The translations under genes and the position numbers were made by a program. DNA of 52,959 nucleotides, from assembly GCF_946480305.1 (NCBI RefSeq), contig NZ_CAMLJQ010000028.1, forward strand, positions 1 through 52,959. Direction: 5' to 3'. This document shows positions 8,097 to 20,010 of the stretch, in pieces. Numbering within the stretch: the first letter of the stretch is position 1; the number at the start of each line of letters is the position of its first letter. Source of the DNA: an uncultured Caldimonas sp. (GTDB lineage Bacteria; Pseudomonadota; Gammaproteobacteria; Burkholderiales; Burkholderiaceae). Below the pieces are notes generated by a model. That model had not been told where the DNA came from. It saw nothing but the letters and a program-made list of their open reading frames with translations, and ran no database searches.

Positions 8097-10253
8097 ATGG
8101 ACAAGATCCGCGTTGGCGACAAGTGGTACGTCACGGCCCACTCGGCCCGCTCGGACGAGAACCCGCACGTGCTGAAGCACGACGAGACCTTCATGCTGCT
8201 GGACCGCTATGGCGACATCCAGTCGCTGGGCACCGGCGAGCAGGGCCTGTACCACGAGGACACGCGCTACCTCTCGCACCTCGAACTGCTGATCGACGGC
8301 GTGCGCCCCATGTTCCTCGGCTCGGCCGTGAAAGAGGACAACAGCCTGCTCGTCGTCGAGCTGATGAACCCCGACCTGCCACGGCATGCCGTGCTCAAGG
8401 GCACGGTTCATCTCTTTCGCGCCAAGCTGCTGTGGGGCGCTGCCTGCTATGAGCACGTGCGCCTCACCAACCACGGCGACGAACCGGCGCGATTCCGATT
8501 GAGCCTGCATTTCGATGCCGACTTCGTCGACCTGTTCGAGGTGCGGGGCACCGAGCGCGCCAGGCGCGGCGACCTCGCCCCCGCACAGGTGGGTGCGAGC
8601 GAGGTGACCATCGCATACCGCGGACTCGATGGCCGCGCGCGCCACACGCGCATTGCGCTCGAGCCCGCACCGGACCAGCTCGACGCCACGCACGCGGAGT
8701 TCGAGGTGGCGCTCCACCCGAAGGAAGAAGCCCACTTCTACTGCGCGGTGGCGTGCGAGCACGAAGGCCAGCAACCGGTGCAGCTGATGCCTTACGACGA
8801 GGCGTTCCGGCGCAACGCCGAGGTCCGGCACGCGGCCCTGTCGCGAAGTTGCACGCTCGAGGCCTCCAACCCGCTGGTCAACCTGTGGTTCAAGCGGTCG
8901 CTGTCCGACCTGGCGATGCTGACCACGCAGCTCGACACCGGCCCCTACCCGTACGCCGGCGTGCCCTGGTACTCGACCACCTTCGGGCGCGACGGCATTC
9001 TCACCGCGCGTGAGCACCTCTGGCTCGACCCGTCGCTTGCCAAAGGCGTGCTCGCCTTTCTGGCCCGCACGCAAGCGACCAGCGAGGAGCCGGAGCGCGA
9101 CGCCGAGCCCGGCAAGATCCTGCACGAGGCGCGCAAGTGCGAGATGGCGCGCACGCACGAGGTGCCGTTCGAGCGCTACTACGGCACGGTGGACGCGACG
9201 CCGCTGTTCGTCGGCCTGGCCGGCGCGTACCACGAACGCACCGGCGACCTCGAATTCATCCGCTCGATCTGGCCGAACATCCTGCTCGCGCTGGAATGGA
9301 TCGACCGCCACGGCGACCGCGACGGCGACGGCTTCGTCGAGTACGCGCGGCGCAGCAAGGACGGCCTCGCGCAGCAGGGGTGGAAGGATTCGCACGACTC
9401 GGTGTTCCATGCCGATGGCCGGCCCGCCGAGGTGCCGATCGCGTTGTGCGAGGTGCAGGCCTACGTATACGAAGCCAAGCTGCGGGCCGCCGACCTGGCC
9501 GAACTGCTCGGCGATGCACCGCTGGCCGGCCGGCTGCGCGAGCAGGCCACGGCACTCAAGGAGCGGTTCCAGCAGCAGTTCTGGTGTGAAGACCTGGGCG
9601 TGTATGCACTGGCGCTCGACGGCCGCAAGGAGCCGTGCCGCATCGCGACCTCGAACGCCGGCCATGCCTTGTGGACCGGCATCGCAGCGCCCGAGCATGC
9701 GGCACGCATGGCGCAGCGCTTCCTGCAACCGGACTTCTACTCCGGCTGGGGCGTCCGCACGGTGGCAGGAGGCCAGGCGCGCTACAACCCGATGTCGTAC
9801 CACAACGGCTCGATCTGGCCGCACGACAACGCGCTGATCGCCAGCGGCATGGCGCGCTACGGCCACACCGAGTCGGCCATCAAGGTGCTCACCGGGTTGT
9901 TCGACGCCAGCCTGTACTTCGGGCAGCACCGCTTGCCGGAGTTGTTCTGCGGCTTCCCACGCCGGCCCTCGGAGGGGCCGACGCTCTACCCGGTGGCCTG
10001 TTCCCCTCAGGCGTGGGCTGCCGCGGCCGTCTTCGGCATGGTGCAGGCCTGCCTGGGGCTCGAAGTGAACGGGCCGCGCGGCGAGATTGCTTTCCGTTCG
10101 GCGCGGCTGCCGCGCTTCATGGATTGGCTGAAGATCCGGCAACTTGCCGTGGGCAACGGCTCGGTGGACTTGCTGCTGCAGCGCTACGACCAGAACGTGG
10201 GCATCGAGGTCACGCGCAAGAGCGGCGAGGTTGCCGTGCGCGTCGAGATCTGA
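8097..10253 (+). CDS. Amylo-alpha-1,6-glucosidase / glycogen-debranching-type protein
   Basis: A 718-residue protein with the bacterial glycogen-debranching N-terminal domain (about 1-215, HDETFMLLDRYGDIQSLG) and an (alpha/alpha)6-barrel glucosidase domain (about 280-700). Family motifs include YSTTFGRDGILTA, GTVDATPLFVGLAG, GWKDSHDSVFH, CEVQAYVYEAKL and YHNGSIWPHDNALIASG. The barrel carries the acidic residues expected for hydrolysis of an alpha-1,6 or related alpha-glucoside. No signal peptide is seen, so it acts in the cytoplasm. No glgA, glgB or glgP is nearby, and its neighbours are a GT4 enzyme and galactose genes, so glycogen may not be its substrate. Start ATG at 8097 with AGGAG upstream. 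Its stop is 6 bases from the stop of galK. Confidence 0.87.
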   Translation: MDKIRVGDKWYVTAHSARSDENPHVLKHDETFMLLDRYGDIQSLGTGEQGLYHEDTRYLSHLELLIDGVRPMFLGSAVKEDNSLLVVELMNPDLPRHAVLKGTVHLFRAKLLWGAACYEHVRLTNHGDEPARFRLSLHFDADFVDLFEVRGTERARRGDLAPAQVGASEVTIAYRGLDGRARHTRIALEPAPDQLDATHAEFEVALHPKEEAHFYCAVACEHEGQQPVQLMPYDEAFRRNAEVRHAALSRSCTLEASNPLVNLWFKRSLSDLAMLTTQLDTGPYPYAGVPWYSTTFGRDGILTAREHLWLDPSLAKGVLAFLARTQATSEEPERDAEPGKILHEARKCEMARTHEVPFERYYGTVDATPLFVGLAGAYHERTGDLEFIRSIWPNILLALEWIDRHGDRDGDGFVEYARRSKDGLAQQGWKDSHDSVFHADGRPAEVPIALCEVQAYVYEAKLRAADLAELLGDAPLAGRLREQATALKERFQQQFWCEDLGVYALALDGRKEPCRIATSNAGHALWTGIAAPEHAARMAQRFLQPDFYSGWGVRTVAGGQARYNPMSYHNGSIWPHDNALIASGMARYGHTESAIKVLTGLFDASLYFGQHRLPELFCGFPRRPSEGPTLYPVACSPQAWAAAAVFGMVQACLGLEVNGPRGEIAFRSARLPRFMDWLKIRQLAVGNGSVDLLLQRYDQNVGIEVTRKSGEVAVRVEI

Positions 10254-10259
10254 GTGCCG

Positions 10260-11342
10260 TCAGGGCTGGGTCTGCGGCACGAGCAGCGTGCCGGCATGGC
10301 CCAGCGCGCTGTAATCGGCCAGGACGCCGTGTGCCACCGGCACCGCTTCCCCGGGCCGGCACAACGCGACGCATGCCCCACCGAAGCCGGCCCCGGTGAG
10401 ACGGGCCCCATACACCGCCGGGTGCCGCTGCAGCAGCGCCACCAGCTGATCGAGCGGCGGGATCGAGACCTCGTAGTCGTCTCGCAGGCTGGCATGCGAT
10501 GCGTTCATCAGCCCACCGAACACCTCGGCCGGCACACCGCTCGCGGCCTGCAACACCCGCTGGTTCTCGGTCACGACATGGCGCGCACGCCGGCGCAAGG
10601 GCTCCGGCAACTGCTCGACACGGGTCGGGTCGTCCACATCCCTCAGCGCCGGCACGCCGAGCCGGGCCGCGGCCGATTCGCATTCGCCGCGCCGCTCGTT
10701 GTACTTGCTGCCGGCCAGCGTCCGCGCGATCCCGGAATCGATGACGAGGCATTCGGCCTGGGCGGGCAGCGGCAGCACCTTGCGCTCCAGCGTGCGGGTG
10801 TCGAGGAACAGCATGCGGCCTTCGTCGGCCAGGCTGGACGCCATCTGATCCATGATCCCGCAGTGCACGCCCGCGTCCTCGATCTCGGCACGCTGCGCCA
10901 TCTGTGCAATGGCCACGTCGTCGATCGGCAAAGACAACAGCTTGCGCACGGCCCTCAACGTCGCCACCTCCAGTGCGGCACTCGACGAGAGTCCCACGCC
11001 CATCGGCACACGCGAATCGACGTGGATGCGCAGGCCGGGCACCGGGACACCCTGTTGCACCAGCTGACGCAGGCAACCATAGACGTAGCGCGCGAAATGA
11101 TCGGCCGGCGGCTCGCCGACGTCGAATTGCGACGTCTCGCCCAACTGTGCGGCGTGCACCACGCAGCGCCGCCCGTGGGTCGCACGGCCCACCGACACCT
11201 CGGTGCGTTGGGGAATGGCCGTCGGCAGCACGTAACCGTCGTTGTAGTCCGTGTGTTCGCCCAGCAGGTTCACGCGACCGGGCGCGCTCGCGGTGGCTTC
11301 CGGCGTCATGCCGAACACCTCGGCAAACCCGCGTGCGCTCAT
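10260..11342 (-). CDS. galK: Galactokinase
   Basis: A GHMP-family kinase of 360 residues that phosphorylates D-galactose to galactose-1-phosphate in the Leloir pathway. The signature [19 protein letters not shown] is near residues 22-40, the ATP loop is [13 protein letters not shown], and the catalytic Asp lies in GIMDQMASS. The C-terminal motif [14 protein letters not shown] is intact. ATG at 11342 overlaps the galT stop as ATGA, so the two are translationally coupled. It is the last gene of the minus-strand galactose operon. Confidence 0.95.
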   Translation of the reverse strand: MSARGFAEVFGMTPEATASAPGRVNLLGEHTDYNDGYVLPTAIPQRTEVSVGRATHGRRCVVHAAQLGETSQFDVGEPPADHFARYVYGCLRQLVQQGVPVPGLRIHVDSRVPMGVGLSSSAALEVATLRAVRKLLSLPIDDVAIAQMAQRAEIEDAGVHCGIMDQMASSLADEGRMLFLDTRTLERKVLPLPAQAECLVIDSGIARTLAGSKYNERRGECESAAARLGVPALRDVDDPTRVEQLPEPLRRRARHVVTENQRVLQAASGVPAEVFGGLMNASHASLRDDYEVSIPPLDQLVALLQRHPAVYGARLTGAGFGGACVALCRPGEAVPVAHGVLADYSALGHAGTLLVPQTQP

Positions 11343-12436
11343 GATGCGGCTCCATCGATGTCGACCTGCACGGCCTGCAGCTCGTGCGCCTTTTCCTCGG
11401 GCAGCGCGTCCATCGCAAAGAAGCCTGCGGCCAGCTCGGTGCCGGCCAGGTACTTGAGCCGCTCGCGCGTGCGGTACGGCGGGTAGAACTGCGCGTGCAG
11501 GTGCGCCTCGGGGTGCGCCTCGCCGTCGGTCGGGGCCTGGTACCAGGCCATCAGGTACGGAAATGGCCGCTGCCACAGCCCTTCGTACTTCATCAGGACG
11601 GTCTTCAGCGCCCGCGCCAGATCGGCCCGCTGGTCGGCACGCAAGTCGGCGAACTGGGCCACCGGCTCGATCGGGCCCACCCACACCTCGTAGGGGTAGC
11701 GGGCACAGACGGGAACGAACGCCACCGCATGCGGCCCTTCGTAGAGCACCCGGCGACCGTCGTTGCGCTCGCTCGCGATCAGGTCCTGCAGCAGCCCACG
11801 CTGATGCTGCTGCCAGTACTCCAGCGCCTGCAGCTGCATGCGTTGGGGAACGGGGGGCACCACCGGGTACGCGTAGATCTGCCCGTGCGGGTGGTGCAGC
11901 GTCACGCCCACCTCCGCGCCGCGGTTCTCGAACGGCAGCACATATTCGATGCCCTCGCGCGCGCCCAACGCCTCGGTGCGTTGCCCCCACACCTGCAACA
12001 ACAGCGATAGATGGTCCAGCGGCAACGCGCCGAGCGACGACGACGCATCCTTCGTGAAGACGACCACCTCGCACTGTCCCGCGGCGCGGGCCGTCGGGAC
12101 GATCAGCTCGGGCGGGTCGTGGGAGCCGGCCGCCAGCGAAGGGAAGCGGTTGTCGAACACCGCCACGTCCCAGTCCGCGTCCGGCACCTCGGTGGGGTGT
12201 GCGGGATCGCGCGTCACCGCCAGCGGGTTGTATTCGGGCGGCGGCAGGAAGGTGCGCCCCTGCCGGAACGCGGCATAGGTGATCCACTCCCCGCGCAACG
12301 GGTGCCAGCGCAGATGGGGGTTGGCACCCAGCGGGTCGGGGAACGGGCTGGGAGCGACGATCTCGCCTTCGATGGGCCGGCGGCTGTACAGGTGCAGCGC
12401 GCGACCGTCGGGCTTGGTCAGGGTGCGGTGATGCAT
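11339..12436 (-). CDS. galT: Galactose-1-phosphate uridylyltransferase
   Basis: A 365-residue enzyme that swaps UMP between UDP-glucose and galactose-1-phosphate to give UDP-galactose. The nucleophile motif [11 protein letters not shown] is present, as is the second histidine cluster [16 protein letters not shown] at 12436 shares one base with the stop of the GH2 gene (TGATG), and GGGAGG lies 6 bases upstream. A GTG directly before it (12439) would leave only 3 bases to the ribosome site and is less likely. No galE or galM is in the window, so the Leloir pathway is only partly encoded here. Confidence 0.95.
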   Translation of the reverse strand: MHHRTLTKPDGRALHLYSRRPIEGEIVAPSPFPDPLGANPHLRWHPLRGEWITYAAFRQGRTFLPPPEYNPLAVTRDPAHPTEVPDADWDVAVFDNRFPSLAAGSHDPPELIVPTARAAGQCEVVVFTKDASSSLGALPLDHLSLLLQVWGQRTEALGAREGIEYVLPFENRGAEVGVTLHHPHGQIYAYPVVPPVPQRMQLQALEYWQQHQRGLLQDLIASERNDGRRVLYEGPHAVAFVPVCARYPYEVWVGPIEPVAQFADLRADQRADLARALKTVLMKYEGLWQRPFPYLMAWYQAPTDGEAHPEAHLHAQFYPPYRTRERLKYLAGTELAAGFFAMDALPEEKAHELQAVQVDIDGAAS

Positions 12437-14220
12437 CACACGCCTCCCGGGATGTAGGTGCGCGACAGGCGCGTGGCGGCGGCGATGCGCTCGATCGGGA
12501 TCTTCGGGGTGCGGTCGGCGCAGAGCAGCCCGTTGGCTTCCTGGAAGGTGTCCGCAAACTGCGTGTAGCAGAAGCCGCTGAACAAGGCGGTGTGGATCAC
12601 CACCTCCATCAGGCGCGAATACAGCGTGGCGAACTCCTCGTCACTGTGCGCGACCGTGTAGCCCCAGATCTGCTTGACGCCCGGTTGCGGGCACTTTGCG
12701 AATGCAATGCCGCCGAACTCGGTGAGCATGATCGGCTGGCCGCGGTGGGGGTAGCCGTCCAGTGTCAGCACCCGTCCGCCGGGGCGGCGTCGGTCGAACA
12801 GTTGCTCCGGTGCGATCTCGGCCCCGTAGCGCTGGCGGATGTGCTCGGTGTTGGCGTCGTAGTCGTGGATGCCGATGATGTCGGTGGCGCTGCTTTCCCA
12901 GCCGTCGTTGCCGATGACCGGCCGCGTGGCATCGAGCGTCTTCGTCAGGTGGTAGAGCGCCTCCACTGCGTGCCGCTGCTCCCGCACGGCCGTCAGTTCG
13001 GGCACGCCCCATGACTCGTTGAACGGCACCCACACGATGACGCACGGGTGGCTGTAGTCGCGGTCGATCGCCTCCGTCCACTCCTGCACCAGGCGGCGCG
13101 TGGCGGTGCGCGTGAACCGGTAGGCCGAGGGCATCTCTTCCCACACCAGCAGGCCCAGCCGATCGGCCCAGTAAAGGTAGCGAGGGTCCTCGATCTTCTG
13201 ATGCTTGCGCACACCGTTGAAGCCCATGGCCTTGGCCAGTTCCACGTCCCGCCGCACGGCGTCGTCGTCGGGTGCGGCGAGCAGCGTGTCGGGCCAGTAG
13301 CCCTGGTCCAGCACCAGCCGCAGCATGTAGGGCCTGCCGTTCAGCATGAAGCGGTCGCGCAGGATGTGCACCGAACGCAGCGCCGTGTACGAACGTACGC
13401 GGTCGACGACCTCGCTGCCGCGCATGAGGCGGATCTCGGCATCGAAGAGGGTGGGTCGCTCCGGGCTCCACAGCAGCTCGTTGCGGAAGTCGTCGATGCC
13501 GGGGTCCGACAGCACGATCATGCGGTCGACCTCCTGGTCGATCACCTGGTAGCGGTCGCGCGCCAGCAGCCGCTGTCCGTGGCGCAGTTCGATCTCGATG
13601 TCGAGGTCCTCGTCGACCCGGTCGCCGATCAGCCGGGCTTCGAAGCCGATCGCGAAGCCCTGCACGTGCGGCGTCCAGCGGATCTTGTCGATGTAGGTGC
13701 GGGGCACGCGCTCGACCCAGACGGTCTGCCAGATGCCGGTGGTGCGGGGGTACCAGATCGAATGCGGTTCCAGCTGCCAGTCCTGCTTGCCGCGCGGCTG
13801 GGTCAGGTCGTGCGGATCGTCATCGACGCAGACCGTCACCCGCTGCTGGCCGTCAGGGTTCAGCGCGTTCGTGATGTCCGCTGCGAAGGGTGTGTGCCCC
13901 CCTTCGTGCGTGACCACGAGGCAGCCGTTCACCCACACGGTGGCGCGGTAGTCGACGGCGCCGAAGCGCAGAATCGCGCGCCGGCCGTCGGGCACCAGTT
14001 CGAACTCCCGCTCGTACCAGCACATGCGGTGAAAGCCACGATCGCCGACGCCGCTGGCTTTCGACTCCGGCGGGAACGGCACCTCGATCTCCAGTGGCCA
14101 CTCACCGATGTCGCACGGCTGCGTGTAGCGCGCCTCGTCGTCGAACAGGAAGCGCCAGCGCCCGTTCAGGTCGATCCAGTCGTCACGCTGCAGTTGCGGG
14201 CGAGGATACGCGTGTGCCAC
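12436..14220 (-). CDS. Glycoside hydrolase family 2 protein (beta-galactosidase/glucuronidase type)
   Basis: A 594-residue hydrolase with the GH2 order: N-terminal jelly-roll sugar-binding domain (about 1-170, [21 protein letters not shown]), immunoglobulin-like domain (about 175-280), and a TIM barrel (about 285-590). The acid/base pair Asn401-Glu402 is in [10 protein letters not shown], and the nucleophile is predicted at Glu501 in PIMLTEFGG. No signal peptide is seen, so it should act on an intracellular beta-glycoside, most simply a beta-galactoside given galT and galK next to it. The start is GTG at 14220, 7 bases after GGAG; the long upstream extension of the frame overlaps the glycosyltransferase gene. 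At 594 residues it is much shorter than LacZ and closer to the glucuronidase-like subgroup. Confidence 0.88.
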   Translation of the reverse strand: MAHAYPRPQLQRDDWIDLNGRWRFLFDDEARYTQPCDIGEWPLEIEVPFPPESKASGVGDRGFHRMCWYEREFELVPDGRRAILRFGAVDYRATVWVNGCLVVTHEGGHTPFAADITNALNPDGQQRVTVCVDDDPHDLTQPRGKQDWQLEPHSIWYPRTTGIWQTVWVERVPRTYIDKIRWTPHVQGFAIGFEARLIGDRVDEDLDIEIELRHGQRLLARDRYQVIDQEVDRMIVLSDPGIDDFRNELLWSPERPTLFDAEIRLMRGSEVVDRVRSYTALRSVHILRDRFMLNGRPYMLRLVLDQGYWPDTLLAAPDDDAVRRDVELAKAMGFNGVRKHQKIEDPRYLYWADRLGLLVWEEMPSAYRFTRTATRRLVQEWTEAIDRDYSHPCVIVWVPFNESWGVPELTAVREQRHAVEALYHLTKTLDATRPVIGNDGWESSATDIIGIHDYDANTEHIRQRYGAEIAPEQLFDRRRPGGRVLTLDGYPHRGQPIMLTEFGGIAFAKCPQPGVKQIWGYTVAHSDEEFATLYSRLMEVVIHTALFSGFCYTQFADTFQEANGLLCADRTPKIPIERIAAATRLSRTYIPGGV

Positions 14221-14252
14221 GGGCTGTCTCCTTCGCTTGGGCTCGGTCGGGG

Positions 14253-15476
14253 TCAGGCCTGCATCACTGCGCCGTGCGCTGGCATGGCTTCCGGGCGCCA
14301 GCCCATCAGGCCGGCCATGCGGGTCCAGGTCGCATCCCACGACATGCCGGCAAGCACGCGATCGGCGGCATCGGCCACCATGCGTGGCTGAGCCGCGTCC
14401 TGCAAGGCGGCTTCGCAGCATTCGATGAAGGACGCGGCATCCGCGGCGATACGCACCCCCGTGCAGGAGCCATAGGTGCGGACCACGTCGGCAATCGGAG
14501 TCGAGACCACCGGGCGCCCGGCCGCCAGGTACTCCGGCGTCTTGGTCGGGCTGATGTAGCGCGTCGATTCGTTCAGCGCGAACGGCATCAAGGCCACGTC
14601 CCACCCAGCCAGATACGCCGGCAGCTCGGCATACGCCTTCTGGCCCAGGTAGTGGATGTTGGGCAGATGGGGCAGCGAGGCGGTGTCGATCTTCGCCACG
14701 GGGCCGAGCAGCACGAACTGCCACTGCGGCCGTGCCTGCGCCACGGCGCCCAGCAATGCTGCGTCGAAGCGCTCGTCGATCACGCCATAGAAACCCAGCC
14801 GCGGGCGTGGCAGATGCGCCTGGTCCGGCGGGGCGGCCAGCGGCTCGCGCGCGGTCAGGAAGTGCGGCACATCGACGCTGCTCGGAAACGCGTGCACGTT
14901 GGTGTGCAGGTGCCGCTTGCTCTCGTAGAGGCTGTACCCGCCGGTGAACATCACGTCGGCACGGGCCATCAACTGCCGCTCGCGCTCGATCAGTTGCGGC
15001 GGAGCGCCGCGAAAGGCCGACAGCTCGTCCATCGCGTCGTACACCGTCAACTCCGATGGCAGGTGATCCGTGAAGGCCAGGCTCATCGGCGTGTAGTACC
15101 AGAGCGCCAGACGATCGATCGCCTCTTCTTGCAAGAAGGCGTCGATCAACCGCCTTTGGGCCTGTTCCGCATCGGAGCCCGCAAGCCCTGCGGGAAGCCT
15201 CGGAACGAGCACGTCGACCCCGGCCGCCACGTCGCGCTTCACGTCCAGCCAGGGCTGCTGCACGTCGGGCTCGCAACGCGGCTCCTCCATGTAGAGGACC
15301 CGGGTGTGACGGGCGAAGCGGGTCATCAGGTGTTGCGGACGCTGGAAGACGAAATCCCAGCGCAGATGCGACAGGCACAACAGGGACGGCGCGTGCCGCG
15401 GCTGGCGCCGCCTGCCCGCAGCAACGTGGTCGAGCCCGGCGGCGCGCCGGGGCGCGTTGTTCAGTGGGGTGCTCAA
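14253..15476 (-). CDS. Glycosyltransferase (GT-B, group 1), TTG start
   Basis: About 407 residues. The N-terminal part reads LLCLSHLRWDFVFQRPQHLM, a pattern typical of group 1 glycosyltransferases near UDP-galactopyranose mutase genes. The C-terminal lobe has LGFYGVIDERFD and the donor-site region SPTKTPEYLAAGRPVVSTP. Cytoplasmic, with no signal peptide. The start is proposed at TTG 15476 because AAGGAG lies 8 bases upstream; an alternative GTG at 15500 has no ribosome site. Given its place in the operon after glf and the GH1-RmlD fusion, it could use UDP-galactofuranose or a deoxysugar nucleotide. That is inference only. Confidence 0.85.
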   Translation of the reverse strand: MSTPLNNAPRRAAGLDHVAAGRRRQPRHAPSLLCLSHLRWDFVFQRPQHLMTRFARHTRVLYMEEPRCEPDVQQPWLDVKRDVAAGVDVLVPRLPAGLAGSDAEQAQRRLIDAFLQEEAIDRLALWYYTPMSLAFTDHLPSELTVYDAMDELSAFRGAPPQLIERERQLMARADVMFTGGYSLYESKRHLHTNVHAFPSSVDVPHFLTAREPLAAPPDQAHLPRPRLGFYGVIDERFDAALLGAVAQARPQWQFVLLGPVAKIDTASLPHLPNIHYLGQKAYAELPAYLAGWDVALMPFALNESTRYISPTKTPEYLAAGRPVVSTPIADVVRTYGSCTGVRIAADAASFIECCEAALQDAAQPRMVADAADRVLAGMSWDATWTRMAGLMGWRPEAMPAHGAVMQA

Positions 15477-15545
15477 TGCATGGACTCCTTGTGGCTGCAC
15501 GGGCCGGATCGCCGCTGAGCAGCTGCGTCACGAACGAACAGCACG

Positions 15546-17806
15546 TCACATGCCCGTGGAGCGTGTGCGAGCCGCCTCTGCCCGCTGGGGCAAGCCAGCC
15601 AACGAGCCGGCCTGCTCGCCCACCGCGCCATGGTCGACACAGCCGTGGCTCGAGGCGGGCACCGGGGCGGGCAGGACCTGCTCGGCAACATAGCGGCGCA
15701 ATGCGTCGTCGAGCGGCGGCATCACCCAGCCGCGCACGCTGTCCAGCGCGCTGTAGGCCGGTCGACGTGCAGCTTGGTCGCCCTGCGACGCGACGCCCTG
15801 TACGCCGTCCACCGGAAGGCCGGCCAGCCGCGCCGCACACCGCGCAAGCTCGGCCCAGGTCACTTCACCGCGGTTCGCCAGGTGCCAGAGCCCTGCCTCG
15901 TCGTCGATCAGCAGATCGAGGCTCGCGTGGACCAGATCGGGGACATACGTCGGCGACACCGTCTGGTCTTCGCAAGCCTCCCAAGCACCACCAGCGCGTA
16001 GAGCTTGCAACCCCAAGGTGAGGAAGTTGTACCGATCCCACGGGCTGAAGAACGCCGACGTGCGCACCACGAGGGCTGCGGGGCAGCAGGCCAGCACCCG
16101 CTGCTCGGCCTGTTGCTTGGCCCGTCCGTACGCATTCAGCGGCCGCGGTTCGTCGAGTTCGGTATAGGGTTGGCCGGCCTCGCCATCGAACACCAGATCG
16201 CTCGAGAAGGTGAGCAAGCGAACGTCGGCCCGCTCGCAGGCCTGCGCGAGCAGGGCCGGGCCGGTCGCGTTCTCGTCCCATTGCCTCGGGTCGGTTTCGG
16301 CGTCGTCCACCCGCACGTAGCCGGCAGCGTTGACGATCGCCCACGGCTGCCAGCGATCGATCGCGCGGGAAATGGACGCCGCATCGCAGATGTCCAGCTC
16401 CTGCCGCGTCGTCAGGCGGTACGGCAGGCCGCGCTGATGGCAGATGCGCGCAAAGGCCTGCCCCAAGGTGCCGGTTGCGCCGGTGATCAACACCGGGCGC
16501 CCGAGCTCGCGCACGTCCTGCATCTCGCCGTGCAGTGGATGGACGAGCCGCAGCTGGCGCCGCCACCAACCGGGTGCGGCCAGCACGGGATGCGTTGGCG
16601 CCACACCATGCGCCAGTTCTCGCACCATCGACGCCAGCGCGGTCGGGCGAGGTTCAGGCGCACGCACGTCCCACAGCCCGGGTTCATAGTGCCCCCGCTG
16701 CTCGCGCAGCAGGCTGTCCCAGTCGCTGGAACCGAATGCAGCCCAGGCCGTGATCGCGCGCACGTCCACGCCCTCCGCGCGCACCGCGCGGGCGGCCTGC
16801 CACGCCTCCATCAGCCACCGCATCTGCTCTTCCCGCGTGCAACCCAGGTGCACTTCGGTGATCGCCATGGGCGCCCGGTACCGTTGCCACGTTTCCGCCA
16901 GCCGGGCCCGGAACCCGCCGATGCCGTGCCCCAACACGCGCACGGCTTCGGTGTCGGCATACCGGTGCTGGCCGTTGCCTCCGTGCAGGTGAGGTGGATA
17001 GCGATGCAGTCTGTCGTCCAGGAAGCGCTCGCTGGTCACATAGCTGTTGATTCCGAACACATCCGGCGCGCACGGAGCTGCTCGCAGCGCTTCCAGCTCC
17101 TGCTCGCTGGCACCATTTGCACGCACGTACCGGTAAAGAGGGTGCTCACGGTCCACGCGCCCGAGCAACAGGTCGAAGGCGAGCCAGCGTCGCTCGTTGT
17201 CGAATTCAACCTGGTACTGCAAGGGCGGCGTCCCCGACGTGTACCCCAGGTCTTCGGTCTGGACGAGCTGCGCAGCCGGGTTCACGCTGCGGACGGCCGC
17301 CATCGCCAGCGCCGTGGCCTGCACCTCGTGCATCAACGCGCGCACGAAGCTCCGGTCGTCGCGCCGATGCGGATACCACACGCCGTAGAGCGCCGAGAAC
17401 CGGGCGGTGGTGAGCGGCTCGTTCACCGGCGTATACGCTTGCACCCACGGATAACGCCGCGCCACGGCACGCGCGTAAGCAGCAAGCCTGGCAGGAAAGG
17501 CGGGGTCGAGCAGATCCGTGCCCGGCGGGCCGCTGCCGTGGTGCACGAGCCCGACAATCGGCTCGAGCCCCAGGGCACGCATGCGCTCCATCCTCGCATC
17601 GGCCCAGGCCCACTGCTGCTGCGCGATGTCGTGCGTCGCCGTGCGCTCCCACAACAGCGGGAAGCGCACGTGCGTCACGCCGAGCGACGCGAGGCGGTCG
17701 ATGTCGTCGAGCCGTGCGTCGAAGCCAGTGGCTTTCGACTGATCGAGATAGCGATCGTCGACGCGGTTGACGGTGGGCTCGGGCCCGACCCACAGTTGCG
17801 GCCCGC

Positions 17807-17810
<4 letters not shown>
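15546..17810 (-). CDS. GH1-like glycosidase fused to an RmlD-type NDP-sugar reductase
   Basis: A 754-residue two-domain protein. Residues about 5-400 resemble glycoside hydrolase family 1: acid/base Glu131 in YTPVNEPLTT, nucleophile Glu319 in AITEVHLG, and the late motif WAAFGSSDWDSLL. Residues about 436-715 are an extended short-chain dehydrogenase like dTDP-4-dehydrorhamnose reductase, with nucleotide loop GATGTLG (444-450), serines in TFSSDLVFDG (536-537) and the YxxxK pair Tyr561/Lys565. Both active sites look complete. No rmlA, rmlB or rmlC is nearby, so the keto-sugar substrate is open. The GTG start at 17810 overlaps the glf stop as GTGA. No export signal is seen. Confidence 0.85.
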
Positions 17811-19045
<1,235 letters not shown>

Positions 19046-19188
19046 GGGTGTCCTCCTCAGTGCTGCCGACAACCAGCCGCGGCAGTAAGGAGGGAGGGGC
19101 AAGCGATATGCCGGGGGCTACGTCTGGTGAGGCCCGCTGCGGGACCGCCGCTTGCTGAGGCCGACCTTGCGGGTGCGCCTGCTCGTGC

Positions 19189-19986
19189 TCAGCTCTTGCG
19201 TGCGAGCGATGTCGTGGGCAGGTGCAGCGCGGCGGCTGGACGCGGCTGCGCGCTCACGGTGCAACGCGGCGCGATGATGTGCGCGGTGTGCGCGCCCCAC
19301 CGCGCATAAAGGGCTGGAGCGGGATGGAAGCCGTCCTCGGCCATCTCCGAAACGGCGAGTTGCCCTTCGGCCAGTTCGCTCGGAAGCTCCAGGTGCACGA
19401 TCCCGCGCTCGGAGGCCCATTGCGCCTGTGCCCGGTTGATCTGCCGTGCATCGTTGCCGAGCACGCTGCGCAGCGGCCACGGCAGCAATGGGAAGTGCTC
19501 GAGCGGTGGCGCCGCTGCCCACACGAAGAGCTGCGGCGCGCAGCGCTGCCTCAACAGAGACCACAACGCTTCGCGCTCGCTGACGGCCCGCGCAGGCGGC
19601 ACTTGCGCCAGCACGTCGTTGACGCCCAGCACGACCAGCACCACATCGCACGGGCGCGGCGGCTCTGCCTGCACCCATGTCAGCGCGCCGTGCGTCGTGA
19701 GGCCCGTGCGCGCCACCAGCTGCCACGCCACCGGCCGCCCTGCATGCCGCGCAAGCTCGCGCGCGAGATGGCCAGCGAGCGCGTCGTCCTGGGTGGCCGC
19801 ACCGACACCCGCGGCCGATGAATCCCCAAGGATCAGCAGGCGCAGCGGCTGCTCGTCCGCAGCCGCCTCGCCGACCACACCGTCGCGCGGGCCGGCGGCC
19901 TCGGGCAGTTCGAGCGCTCGCTTGCGCGTGCGCAGCCCCTGCGCCACGAGCAGCGGCGAGAGCGTCAGCTTGGTGAAGGTCCACAC
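19189..19986 (-). CDS. SGNH/GDSL-type hydrolase
   Basis: A 265-residue protein with a short hydrophobic N terminus (LTLSPLLVAQGL) and an SGNH hydrolase core: block I GDSSAAG (nucleophile Ser), VLVVLGVNDVL with the block III Asn, and the C-terminal DGFHP Asp/His pair. Such enzymes are esterases or lipases of small acyl or acetyl groups. The start is a GTG at 19986, 24 bases after the stop of the enoyl-CoA hydratase gene, so it may be the last gene of the beta-oxidation operon. The 143 bases between it and glf hold no further gene and probably the glf promoter, which I could not identify. Confidence 0.75.
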   Translation of the reverse strand: MWTFTKLTLSPLLVAQGLRTRKRALELPEAAGPRDGVVGEAAADEQPLRLLILGDSSAAGVGAATQDDALAGHLARELARHAGRPVAWQLVARTGLTTHGALTWVQAEPPRPCDVVLVVLGVNDVLAQVPPARAVSEREALWSLLRQRCAPQLFVWAAAPPLEHFPLLPWPLRSVLGNDARQINRAQAQWASERGIVHLELPSELAEGQLAVSEMAEDGFHPAPALYARWGAHTAHIIAPRCTVSAQPRPAAALHLPTTSLARKS

Positions 19987-20010
19987 GAGGTGCCGGCGCC
20001 CGAGCGCCCG

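Noticed and set aside
8088..10142. 684-codon frame antisense to the debranching-type gene
   Set aside because: Low-complexity Arg/Ala/Gly/His composition, no motif, and it spans a gene with complete family motifs.
10260..12557. Possible single fused GalT-GalK protein (765-codon frame)
   Set aside because: The part before 11342 reads galT out of frame; the two genes are separate, with an ATGA overlap.
15477..15840. 5' extension of the GH2 frame through the glycosyltransferase gene (long frame 12436-15840)
   Set aside because: The extension lies in a frame other than that of the glycosyltransferase, which has full motifs; a good GTG start exists at 14220.
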